From Trichosporon coremiiforme (taxonomy: Eukaryota; Basidiomycota; Tremellomycetes; Trichosporonales; Trichosporonaceae), in the NCBI GenBank assembly GCA_039545355.1, contig BCJJ01000004.1, positions 930,001 to 994,000 of the forward strand: a DNA stretch of 64,000 nt. Direction: 5' to 3'. Each line of letters opens with the position of its first letter. Positions within the stretch are counted from its first letter, which is position 1. A program made the position numbers and the translations under genes. The notes below the pieces were generated by a model. The model saw nothing but the letters and a program-made list of their open reading frames with translations, did no database searches and was not told the origin of the DNA. This document shows, in pieces, positions 1 through 11,461 of the stretch.

Positions 1-208
1 GGGGACCGCATAAGGTGGATACCCGCCGGTCCGCTTGCCGGCGCCAATGCCGCGCCAGGCTCGCCAGGGTGAGCAGCTGACCAGCCAGACGACACACATG
101 TCAACCCCGCGCGCAACTCACCGCCATCTTGCAACCTGAATGTCTTCCACAAGGCGTCTTCCCTCTCTCCTCTCCACCACAGCTAGACACCTCAGCACAT
201 CTTCCGCC

Positions 209-1138
209 ATGTCGACCATCAAGTCCGACCCCAAGACCTACATCTTCAACCACACCATGTAAGCTCACGCTAACCTTCAGAGCTGACGTCAGGGTACGCC
301 TTCCTCGCACCCCGCTGCCCACCAAGAGACCGCAACACTAACACGCAGTTCCGCATCAAGGACCCCAAGGCGTCCTTGAAGGTATGCTCGACGTTTCCTG
401 CGCAAGCTGACCCCAGTTCTACGAGGAGGTCCTCGGCATGGAGGTGAGTTGACTGGAAGACTGCTGGAACTGACGTCACAGTGCTTCCGCAAGTCGGACG
501 GAGGCGACTTCACGAACTACTTCCTCGGCTACCCCAGCGGCTTTGGTGACAAGGCCAACGCGTCCAAGGAGGTCAAGGGCGACAACTTCACCAACCGCGA
601 GGGCGTCCTCGAGCTCTGCCACAACTGGGGTACTGGTGAGTACGTGAGGTGTCAGGGTGATGGGCAGTAGCTGCGGAATGTGGGAGACTGTGGACGGGGG
701 GAGGACCTCATGTCCGCCTCTGACGTATACTACGTGGATCACAGCTTGGAAAGAACCGTTCAGCTGACGATGCAGAGAACGACCCCAACTTCAAGGGTTA
801 CGCCAGCGGAAACGAGGAGCCCGGCCGCGGCTTTGGCCACATCTGTATCGCCGTCGACGACCTCCAGGCCGCCTGCGCGCGCTTCGACGAGCTCGGCGTC
901 AAGTTCAAGAAGCGTCCCGAGGAGGGTCGCATGCGCGTAAGTTTTAAGCAGGCCGAGCGAAGCGAGGGTTGTCAGACTGGATTCTTCTGTCAGGTTTCGC
1001 AGTCTCCGCCGTCTTCGCTCGGCCTTCCAGTTAGATGGTGCGTGACGAAGCTGACCCCAGCACATCGCGTTCATCTACGACCCCGACGGATACTGGATCG
1101 AGATCCTCTCCCGCAAGACTGGCCAGGAGGGCGCTTAA
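209..1138 (+). CDS. GLO1: Glyoxalase I (lactoylglutathione lyase)
   Basis: Converts the hemithioacetal of methylglyoxal and glutathione to S-lactoylglutathione in the cytosol. The spliced protein is about 167 residues, a single-unit fungal form. All four expected metal-ligand positions are visible: His in FNHTMFRIKDP (the Gln/His position of the family), Glu in [10 protein letters not shown], His in GFGHICIAV and Glu in GYWIEIL. About five small introns interrupt it (for example 633-773, ending in a CTGAC branch site and CAG), and the frame is kept across every junction. The start codon opens the only frame joining to the conserved HTM...KDP segment. It is convergent with the dioxygenase gene on the other strand. 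The function is known from the family; the model is my own splice assembly. Confidence 0.93.
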
Positions 1139-1412
1139 GCGTGCCCTTGGAAGCGATAGACGCGATGTATGCGAGGATTGAAGCAACGGCGAGCTGCAGA
1201 CTGGAATGTTTTATTGTTTAAGTGTGGTCTTACTAACGGTGCGCAGCCGTTCCTACACAGTGTACTGAGTTTCTTTTCCTGGTCCTCGCGGTCAACCTTG
1301 TCCTCGCTACGCCGGACTTTTCTTCTGACATTCAACTGTTAACTCTCGGTACCTGTGCTTACACGCAGTACGTTGATGGATACATCTATGTCTATGCTGT
1401 TTGTACATATAT

Positions 1413-2558
1413 TCAAGCCTTAGCAGCCGGGGTCTGCTGCGGCTGCCACATCCACATGCCCCAACCCAGCGCTCCCTCGTCCTTGACGAAGATATCCTTG
1501 ATCTTGTCTCCCTTGTCGATGGCGCCGGCAGCGACAGCGAGGGGAAGCAGATGCTCCGGCGTAGGGTGCGCGGCGCGGTAGAGCGGGTGGCGGAAGAGGT
1601 TGACCGTGCCCTCGACCGGGTCGTCGCTCTTCAGCGCACCCTGGATTGCATCGATGAAGTGCTTGCCGTACTCTCCCCGGCCGCCCGTCATGTAGTCGCG
1701 CAGGTTGTGCACCGCCTGCCCCGTGCCCATGATGCCGTATCCCTTCTCCCTCAGGCTCGCCAGCGCACGACCGAGCTTGGCGCTGCTGACCGGACTGCCG
1801 TCGCCCGGGAGGGAGACCTGCACGATCGGGATGGACGTGCTGCCGTTGAAGGCGACTTTGAAGGGAACCCAGACGCCGTGGTCGAGCCCGCGCTTCGTCG
1901 TCGCAAAGTCGGTGTTCGAGTCCTTCAGCGCCGTCTTGACGTCGGACAGCAGCGCGTCGTTACCCCGCGACTCGAACTTTTGTTTGTAGTACTCGGGCGG
2001 GAAGCCGTAGAAGTCGTACACGAGCGGATTGGACTGGTCCACGTTAACTGGGGTGTTAGCTAGCGACTCTGATGGACCTGTAGCCGGACCTGGGGATGCA
2101 GCTTGGGAATACGTACCGAGGATCTGGTCGTTGTTCGACTCCCAGTGCGCGGATACGACTACCAGGCCGCGCGGATTCTGCTCGGCCACGACTTGGCCGT
2201 ACTTCTGCCACGCCTTGTAGGCGGCCGAGTTGGTGTCGAACATGGTCGGCGGGCCGCCGTGGGACAGGAAGTAGACCTGGCCCTTGGGGTAGCTTCCGGC
2301 TGCGGGGGTCGACATGGCGCGGGGCTGGAGAGGAGGGAGTTCTGATGTCAGCTATGCTCCAAGCGGCTTGATAGCTCTCAGGAGGGTGAGGTACTCACTG
2401 GTGACGGTAGGAGCGACGGTGGTGGGACGCACGGATCCCTTGATCTTGTTGAGGTTGGCGAGTATGATGGCGAGGAGGATGCCGACGGCGGCGAAGAGGA
2501 GTTTCTTGCTGTGCTGTTCTGGCTGGTCTTGTCCTTGCTGTGTAGGCGAGGACGGCAT
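1413..2558 (-). CDS. DODA/LigB-type extradiol aromatic dioxygenase with N-terminal membrane anchor
   Basis: This is a class III (LigB-like) non-heme metal dioxygenase of the 4,5-DOPA extradiol dioxygenase group, which opens catechol rings or acts on related substrates. Conserved His residues appear in SHGGPPTMF, VVVSAHWES, GLDHGVWVPF and TGQAVHNL. The catalytic part could start at the ATG at 2315, but a 57-nt intron (2342-2398) joins an upstream exon in frame. That gives a 339-residue protein whose residues about 20-37 form a hydrophobic helix after a polar Gln-rich N-terminus. A second intron (2048-2116, 69 nt) is a multiple of three and free of stops, so retention would insert 23 residues. 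The gene is divergent from the phytanoyl-type dioxygenase. The family call is firm; the substrate is unknown and the anchored start is inferred. Confidence 0.85.
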
Positions 2559-2983
2559 GAAATCGATAAGTTGAAAGAGGGGAGTGATCGACGGAGTCCG
2601 AGGCTTTATACTCTTGGGGATCTTGTTTCCGACGGAGACCGGGAAAAGGGCGGATGATTCATCTGCTTACGTTTCACTGGGAAGTCGATTTCAGCGAGGC
2701 CAGTCTTGCGTGCGTAGGCTGCTTCGGCGGACCCGACGCTGCTCTGCCACTCAGTGCTGCCCTGTATGCAAGCATAGCACGTCCGCCGTATGATAAGAAT
2801 GATAACCACGTTATGCAGCCGGTTCCACAGATTTCTCAGCTGGACTTTCTGATGGCTCTGCCTGGCTGACGGCTTGCCACCAGAACGCATCGACGGACTT
2901 GACCGGATGCTTCCGCTGGGTGGCCAACCGCATGAGCCACGATCGTCATCGTCATCTGTCCACTGACATCCCAGCGCACAAAC
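2559..2983. promoter_or_regulatory. Shared upstream region of two divergent dioxygenase genes
   Basis: This 425-bp spacer separates the start codons of the membrane-anchored DODA-type dioxygenase (minus) and the phytanoyl-CoA dioxygenase-like gene (plus). I see no convincing coding exon. A CACTGACATCCCAG string shortly before the plus-strand ATG resembles an intron 3' end, so a 5' UTR intron is possible. The head-to-head layout suggests, but does not prove, a bidirectional promoter. Confidence 0.45.
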
Positions 2984-4157
2984 ATGTCACTGACCCCCGA
3001 ACAGCTCGAGCAGTGGGAGCGCGATGGGTGAGTCACCAGCTCGGGCACGAGGGCGTTAGCTGACCTCAGTTACTTTGCGCTGCCCGACTTCCTTAGCCCA
3101 GAGGAGGTGCAGAAACTGCTTGGCCGAACACAAGAGCTCCTCGACGCTTTCGACCCAGAGTCACACCCGCTCACGGCGTTCAAGACGGGACGGCAAGATG
3201 GCGAGCACGTCGGGGACGACTACTTCCTGACCTCGGGCGATAAGGTGAGGGTCACCCGAGGACTACCTTCCTTCAACCTTCCGTCTTCCTCGACCGCCCT
3301 CAGCTGCGAGAGCCCGAAAGATTGAGCTGACATCAGATCCGCTACTTCCTCGAGCCCTCAGCCCTGTCCGAAGCGAAGGACAGAGAGCCGCCGAAACTCC
3401 TGTACCCTCCCGCACGTTCGATTAACAAGATCGGCCACGGTCTCCTCGCCGATCCCGTCTTCCGCGAAGTAACGACGAGCGATAAGGTGAAAGACGTCGC
3501 GAGGAGTCTGGGGCGAAACATTAAGGACCCGCGAGTGCTCCAGACCATGATCATCTGCAAGCAGCCCCGGATTGGAGGTGTAGGTAAGTGTCTCTGAACG
3601 GTCGCAGATCCGCTTCGGTAGTACGCACGATCAAGCTGACCCCAGTCCCCTGTCACAACGACTCGACGTTCCTCTACACCGACCCGCCGAGCGCGATAGG
3701 GTGCTGGATTGCGCTGGAAGACTGCACGCCAGAGAACGGCTGTCTCGTAAGTTAAGACGCCCCCTTCCATCCCAGCTGACATCAGTCCTTCCTCCCCGGA
3801 TCCCACAAGCAGGCGAAGGTGCACTCGCGCTTCGTGCGCTCTCCTAACGGAGGGACCGAGTTCGAGCCGGTCCCGGGCGTCGAGAAGGGAGAAGAGGATT
3901 GGGACAAGATGGACGGGTGGAAGGAGGTGCCCGTTAAGGCGGGCACGGCCGTGTTGATCCACGGTGAGTGCCAAGCTCACCATATGTTACCGAAGCTGAT
4001 GTTAGGCTCCGTCATGCACTGCTCCCCGCCAAACCCGAGCGAGAAGACACGCATGATCTACACGTTCCACATGATTGATGGCGCTGAGGGGGTCGAGTAT
4101 GACGAGAAGAACTGGCTGCAGCCGGGACCGGAGGGGTTCCATGCGCTGCTGGCGTGA
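2984..4157 (+). CDS. Phytanoyl-CoA dioxygenase family protein (PHYHD1-like)
   Basis: This is an Fe(II)/2-oxoglutarate-dependent oxygenase of about 310 residues. The N-terminus [17 protein letters not shown] is the usual family opening. The iron site is visible as His-x-Asp in [15 protein letters not shown] and the distal His in SVMHCSPPN, followed by the Arg of SEKTR expected to bind 2-oxoglutarate. SFLPGSHKQ is the conserved turn between them. At least five introns are needed and each restores frame (first donor inside the GAT-GG|GTGAGT codon, next exon TACTTTGCG). The stop at 4155 faces MET3 convergently. The natural substrate is unknown; homologues include phytanoyl-CoA hydroxylases and secondary-metabolism oxygenases. 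No peroxisomal PTS1 is evident, as the C-terminus ends HALLA. Confidence 0.88.
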
Positions 4158-4342
4158 TGCCATGAGATTTAACAGTGTAGCAGGGAGCTGAGGGGCGAAA
4201 GTTAGGTTTATCAAGCGGTCTAGAACTTCTGGGCAATCGCGCTCTTCGAGCGCCCAGCGCTGCAACATTGGTGTATGCCTACTACTATACATTATGCGTG
4301 TACGCGCAAAGTCTAAGAAATTCGGAACTAAACTAAGTGAAT

Positions 4343-6330
<1,988 letters not shown>

Positions 6331-7039
6331 TTAAGGAAGAACAGATTCTCAAGCAAAGTCATTCAGTACATATAGCGGCGACAGTCCGTGACTCTCCGTA
6401 CGGGCTGGCAAGGCGGTGGTGTCTGCATGCAAAGCAGTCTTTTGCTCTTTGGGATATTCGTGACGTGCTCGGTGGACGCTGGCGTGCTTGCCTTCGTGCC
6501 CGGTCGGCGGGGCGACCCTTAGACTTTTGGACTGAAATTCCAGATAATCAAGCAGCTGTTCCTGCGCACTCCTGCGTGTCTCCTGCGCTGCTCCTGGCTG
6601 ATTTCCACGTGCGCAGGCTTGTCTACATTACTCAGACGTCGCCTCTGCCCCTGAACCCCGCGCTCGCCGCACGACCAGCCGGTGAGCGGTGGAGATTACA
6701 TCGGGTGTAGAGACCGGCCCTGGCTGGCTGATTTCGGCTGGCGGTAGCGACCTAGCGACCCTGGTCCTCCTGCCTCGAGACCGCCGGGCAAGAGCTAAAG
6801 CAGCAGAGGCTGGCCGGCAGGCGCGGGGAAGCAGGACCAAGCAAAGCTGCATGCATGCGATCATTCTGCGCTAGAAGGGGGCCGCGTATGCATGCAGGTC
6901 GTATGCGGGGCGACGGAGAGGGCAGGCTTTGCAGGCTGACTTTTGCGGCTCCGTCGGTCAAATATGGTGCAGGATCACGCCATCGTCTGTTTGCCACGGA
7001 CGATCCCTACGCCCTGGAAGATAGGCGATATGATAAAGG

Positions 7040-7059
7040 TCACGTGACGTATCCACGTG
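7040..7059. promoter_or_regulatory. Paired CACGTG (E-box) sites upstream of MET3
   Basis: TCACGTGA at 7040-7047 is a perfect palindrome, and a second CACGTG lies at 7054-7059. In budding yeast TCACGTGA is the Cbf1/Met4 site of sulfur genes including MET3. These boxes lie roughly 770 bp upstream of the MET3 start codon, so a role in sulfur regulation is only a suggestion. CACGTG is also bound by other bHLH and bZIP factors. Confidence 0.3.
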
Positions 7060-8486
7060 CGCGATTTGTCACTTGGCAAGCCCAAGTGGATGACGTTTCA
7101 GGCGACCCGTTCGCTGCGTTTGGGAATTGTCGGAACCACAGGCTACGAGGCTACGGTGAGCTACGGTGAGCTACCGTCTCTGGGTCAGCCTCACGATCCA
7201 GAACTCAGATCGACCGGGCCATGACTGGACGACGCGCTGCACCCAACCCCCCGCTCCCGATGAACCCCGCAGACCGTCCCCCAGGTCGTGCGCCTGGCGA
7301 TCTGGCCAGTGGAGCGACCGGCGGCGGGGCAACGGGTAGTCACCGCTACCCCGCCATACGCCAGTATCTGGAATCGGGTTCCTTGCTTAGCTTGCTCGTT
7401 GGCGTACGTTCAAGGGCCCTGCGTCATCTGCCCTGAGCTCACATCAGCTCACGGATGCGGGAGCCTCTCGGCACCTCCCAGACGACCGGTAACTGATAAG
7501 GTTGGGGCATGCTCCACTTCTGTCCGACATTTCTGCTTCCAGCTCGTCGTCCACGTTTCAGGAGCGGTGAACGGGTGGTGGTTTGTGCTTGCTTCTTTTG
7601 TCTGCCGTGGGGCGTTGGTGTGCCGGCGGTGTGTCGAGGTTGTGCTTCTTTCTGGCGTTCCTGGCGTCATTGTCTTGGCACTGGAGATGTGCGGATGGAA
7701 GGGGGGAAACGTACGAGCGTCCAAAAGGAGGACAATCGCTGAAACGTCGAAGTGCTGAGGCACGGACGCACTGACACTCTGCAAGCTCTGACGGCCGCTG
7801 ACGATATCTGACGAATCTGAGTCGAAAGAGAAGGTCTGTGCTCGCCGAGCGACCGTGCCTTCTGGAGCACCGTCACTCAGCCGCTCATCCATGATCCATG
7901 GTATGAGGCGTCTGACGTCCAGAATATCCAGAATTCGAGGTTCGACTGAGCGACCTTTGCAGATCTGCTCGTCGTTCGTGTAGCTCACATTCCTCGTCGT
8001 CAGGCGAGGTACGGGTGGAGCCGCCGGCTGGCCGAGGTTCGATCGGTTCGAGATAGGAGATAGGAAAGTGGATCGTACTGCACATGATGGAACGCGGTGG
8101 CGAACTACGTAAACCCGATGTCGTCTTGCACTACTTCTCGGACTCATCGTCTCCATGGACCTCGGACTCTCTCTCTCTCTCGTTGAGTGAAGAAGGTCCA
8201 GCTCCTTCGTCCCAGTATCATGATTTGCTGGTCCTCACTCGCACCACGAGTATCCGGTCGTATAGCCATTTGGCCTCCTTGCGTCCCCCACGCCGGCTTG
8301 AGTGGAGATCGGGTCTTGTTCATCGTGATGTGCAGAGCACCGCCTGCCTAGTTACAGAGCCTCCCACGATTGCTCTGCCCGTCACCACTGCACTCGACGA
8401 TCGACCACCCACCGTTACCACCAGCGCACGCCAGCTGCAAGTTTACATAACGCCTTTGACTCCAGAAATGCAAAGTGCGAGCACCA

Positions 8487-8534
8487 CATGTCCGCGCGCA
8501 TGTCCGCGCGCATGTCCCCGCGCATGTCTCCGTG
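8487..8534 (+). repeat. Four tandem copies of a 12-bp unit
   Basis: The unit CATGTCCGCGCG is repeated at 8487, 8499, 8511 (one change) and 8523 (three changes), with a partial fifth copy. In the overlapping plus frame it would encode a PRAC-like four-residue repeat, but that frame is not convincingly a gene. Confidence 0.85.
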
Positions 8535-8791
8535 CATGTTCGCTCTGGCCACTAGAGCCAGTTTGTGCACTCGTCAACCATTGTGAAGCTGCGGTCGGTG
8601 ACCAGGTTTGCTTCTCACTTCATGCTCCACGCAGCTTTCGACTGGTAAGTGACCCGTTCCCCCACCTTGTCACACTTTGGTAAACATATGGTACTTCTGA
8701 ACATGCATAGAGCTCCCCGCTCTCGTATATACTACAAGGTTTTGACTGCTGATTGTTGTCATTGTCTAATGCTTATTTGTCGTGAATGAAG

Positions 8792-11461
8792 CTACACCGC
8801 GACCTCGGCCGCCTTGACATTGTACCCCTTGACCTGGACCTTCCTCGCGTCCCCGCCCCTGAGCCTGCCAATCAAGTCCATCTTCTCATGCGGCCAGAGC
8901 GTGACATAGTTGTCGCTCCACACGGTCGGGTTCACGTCCTGTCCTGCTCCATCGACGAGGTTGACGGAGACAAAGAACGCGGGCACGTCGTTCTTGTTCT
9001 CGAGCGTGACCTGGACGCCGTCCTTGCCCCGCACCACTGAGGTACTGACGTCGGCGGGCTGAAGAGACGAGAGCGCAGTGTAATCGGCATACTTGGTCGT
9101 AGGGGTGTACCACCAGTCGGACTCGTCCCAGTTCAGCTCGTCCAGACTGCTGCCGAGCCAGTACACGTTACGGCTGAGGACGGTGTCGCCGTCCTTGAGC
9201 TGGAGGCGGAGGAAGACGACACCGTCGATATTGTCGAGTCCTTCCACCTTACCGATCGAGGCGGCCTTGTTCGCCTCCGTGTCGGCGGTAAGCGTCTGCT
9301 GGTGCAGCACCTTTCCGTCGAGGCCGAGAACCTCAATCTCGACCGTGCGCTTGCCCGAGCGGTCGAGCGAGCGGTTAATTAGCCACACGTCACGGCTGAC
9401 ATAGTCGTACGCGGCGTGTTCGGGGCGTGCTCCCGTCTTCGTGCCAAAGTAGCTGCCGGCGGCACGGAGATACTTGTCAAACTGGTTCCAGTGCAGGCCA
9501 GGCCAGGCATTGTTCAGCATCCAGTAGATGATGCCTGTCGCGGGACGCTCGGCGCTCCAGCGGCTAGCGTAGCCCTCGTACTGCGAGCGCGTGGCCTCGT
9601 AGTCGCTCAACTGGGCCTTCATGAGGTAGTCGTCGAGACTGGAAGGCTTGCCGTAGCGCGCAAACAGGGCGTCATTGTACACCTTGCGGTTGTGGAACTG
9701 GCTGTCGTCGTTCGACATGTGATACAGCCCCTTGTCTGGGTTCTGCCACAGGTCGTTCAGGTCGCTCTCGGAGAGGAACTTGCGCAGACTGCCGAGTTCG
9801 GGCGTGCCGACGCCCGCGCCGAGTTCGGAGCCGAAACCGAAGGAACTGCCGTAGCGGTGGTCCTGGAGCGAGGCCGTGTCGGGGAGGTCGTGCCAGTAGT
9901 TTGGCGGCACCCAGTCATAGGGGCCCTGCATCTTGAGACCGCTCTTGACGACGGCGGGCTCGCGGAACGACGCAGCGCCAAGGATGGGAACCTGCCACCC
10001 GACCTGCTTCAGAGCATCGACGTAGGCATTTGTCGCACGCTCATCGGGGGAGTAGTCGCTTCCAATCAGGAAGGTCAGCATCGAGGGGTGCGGCTGCATG
10101 ACCTGCGCCTCGTGCAACATGCTGTACCGCGCGATGCCGTACTCCCTGTCGTCCCAGACAGGGGGCGGGTCCAGGCCCAGGTCGTGGTTGTACTCGAAGC
10201 TCTCCCACTTGTCGCAGCACTCCCACCCGGCCATGACCATGAGACCGGCCCGGTCCGCAATCTCGTACAGCTCCGGCTGCTCCATCTTGCCCTCGAGGCG
10301 GATCGTGTTCAGCCCCATGTCAAACATGTACTCGACAATGTCGGCAAAGTAGCGCCCGTCCCAGCGCAGGAAGTGGTCCGCGTTGTAACCCGCGCCAATA
10401 ACCTGGAAAGGCTTGCCGTTCACCGTGAACATGGTGTCCTTGTGCTCGTTGATCGCAGAGGTGACGGAGCGGATACCAAACGTCGTCTCGCGCTTGTCGC
10501 TGGGCTGGTCGTTGATGCTGAAGTCGACGGCAGCAGAGTAGAGCGGCTGCCCGCCCCATTGACGAGGCCACCAGATCTGCGGCTGGGACACGGTCTGCTT
10601 GAACTCGACGACGCGGCTCTCGCCAGCCTTCAGCTTCAGGTCCTGCGTCAGCTGGCCGACAGCCTTGCCCGAGGGGTCGGTGATGGCAGCGTTGGCGCGG
10701 AAGGAGACGTCGGACCGGCCGCGGTTCTTGGCCTCGGCGCGGACAGTGACGGTTGCGTCCTTCTCCCCAGCGGGCAGGGGCAGTCCGATCTGCACGCTGA
10801 GCGGGCCCATGGAGATATCGCCTGTCTGGCGAACATTGATGTCGCGCCACACGCCAGTGCCGTTGTCGGGTGGGAAGGGGTTCCAGTCGCCGAATCCAAC
10901 AGCGAGGTCATAAGCATAGTTTGTGGGGTGGACCTGGACGACGATCGCGTTCTTCTCGTCCGCCGCACAGGTAATGTCGTACACGTGTCCGCCATAGGAG
11001 CCAGCCTGGTACGTCGAGTTGGCGATCTGGTACCCGTTGACGAAGATGTCTGCCTCGGAGGAGATGCCGTTCGTCTCGAGGAGGAAGTGCTGCCCGTCCT
11101 TGGCGGCCGGCAGGCTGAACTCGTTCCTGTACACCCAGGGGACCTGGAACTGGGAAATGTCGATGCCCTTCAGGTTTTCCGAGAACCACAGCTCCGAGTC
11201 CTTGTACACGCCCGCGTCGAGGAGACAGCCCATGAGGGTGCAGCGGGACTGGGTGGTGTGGTGCCAGTCGGCCGTGTCGACGCCGGTCTTGCTGAGCTTG
11301 CCGAGGTCGGTGCCCGTCATGGCGGTGGACTGGATGTCCCAGCGGGGAATAGCAGCCGACTGGCCTGCGCCATTGGTGAGGAGGTGTGGTTGCTGGTCGG
11401 TGCCGCCGGCGGTCGCCACCTGGACGAGACCGGCTGCTGCGAGCAGCAGAGAGGTGATCAT
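8792..11461 (-). CDS. Secreted exo-beta-D-glucosaminidase, glycoside hydrolase family 2
   Basis: Predicted to release glucosamine from the non-reducing ends of chitosan oligomers outside the cell. The 889-residue protein starts at 11461 with a signal peptide (MITSLLLAAAGLVQVATA). It follows the GH2 exo-glucosaminidase order: a sugar-binding domain (ETNGISSEADIFVNGYQIAN), beta-sandwich, a TIM barrel beginning near FTVNGKPFQVIGAGY, and C-terminal beta domains. Asp in LTFLIGSDYSPDE matches the acid/base Asp described for the actinobacterial enzyme CsxA, and Glu in FGFGSELGAG matches its nucleophile Glu. IIYWMLNNAWPGLHWNQFD is also characteristic. The open frame extends upstream to 11944, but that stretch is low-complexity and lies ahead of the signal peptide. 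There is no intron in 2.67 kb. Beta-mannosidase is the main alternative. Confidence 0.9.
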   Translation of the reverse strand: MITSLLLAAAGLVQVATAGGTDQQPHLLTNGAGQSAAIPRWDIQSTAMTGTDLGKLSKTGVDTADWHHTTQSRCTLMGCLLDAGVYKDSELWFSENLKGIDISQFQVPWVYRNEFSLPAAKDGQHFLLETNGISSEADIFVNGYQIANSTYQAGSYGGHVYDITCAADEKNAIVVQVHPTNYAYDLAVGFGDWNPFPPDNGTGVWRDINVRQTGDISMGPLSVQIGLPLPAGEKDATVTVRAEAKNRGRSDVSFRANAAITDPSGKAVGQLTQDLKLKAGESRVVEFKQTVSQPQIWWPRQWGGQPLYSAAVDFSINDQPSDKRETTFGIRSVTSAINEHKDTMFTVNGKPFQVIGAGYNADHFLRWDGRYFADIVEYMFDMGLNTIRLEGKMEQPELYEIADRAGLMVMAGWECCDKWESFEYNHDLGLDPPPVWDDREYGIARYSMLHEAQVMQPHPSMLTFLIGSDYSPDERATNAYVDALKQVGWQVPILGAASFREPAVVKSGLKMQGPYDWVPPNYWHDLPDTASLQDHRYGSSFGFGSELGAGVGTPELGSLRKFLSESDLNDLWQNPDKGLYHMSNDDSQFHNRKVYNDALFARYGKPSSLDDYLMKAQLSDYEATRSQYEGYASRWSAERPATGIIYWMLNNAWPGLHWNQFDKYLRAAGSYFGTKTGARPEHAAYDYVSRDVWLINRSLDRSGKRTVEIEVLGLDGKVLHQQTLTADTEANKAASIGKVEGLDNIDGVVFLRLQLKDGDTVLSRNVYWLGSSLDELNWDESDWWYTPTTKYADYTALSSLQPADVSTSVVRGKDGVQVTLENKNDVPAFFVSVNLVDGAGQDVNPTVWSDNYVTLWPHEKMDLIGRLRGGDARKVQVKGYNVKAAEVAV

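Noticed and set aside
7449..8156. 235-codon minus-strand open frame in the MET3-GH2 spacer
   Set aside because: No motif and Ser/Thr/Arg-rich low complexity; it overlaps another open frame and no splice partners are seen. It could still be an orphan gene, but nothing supports it.
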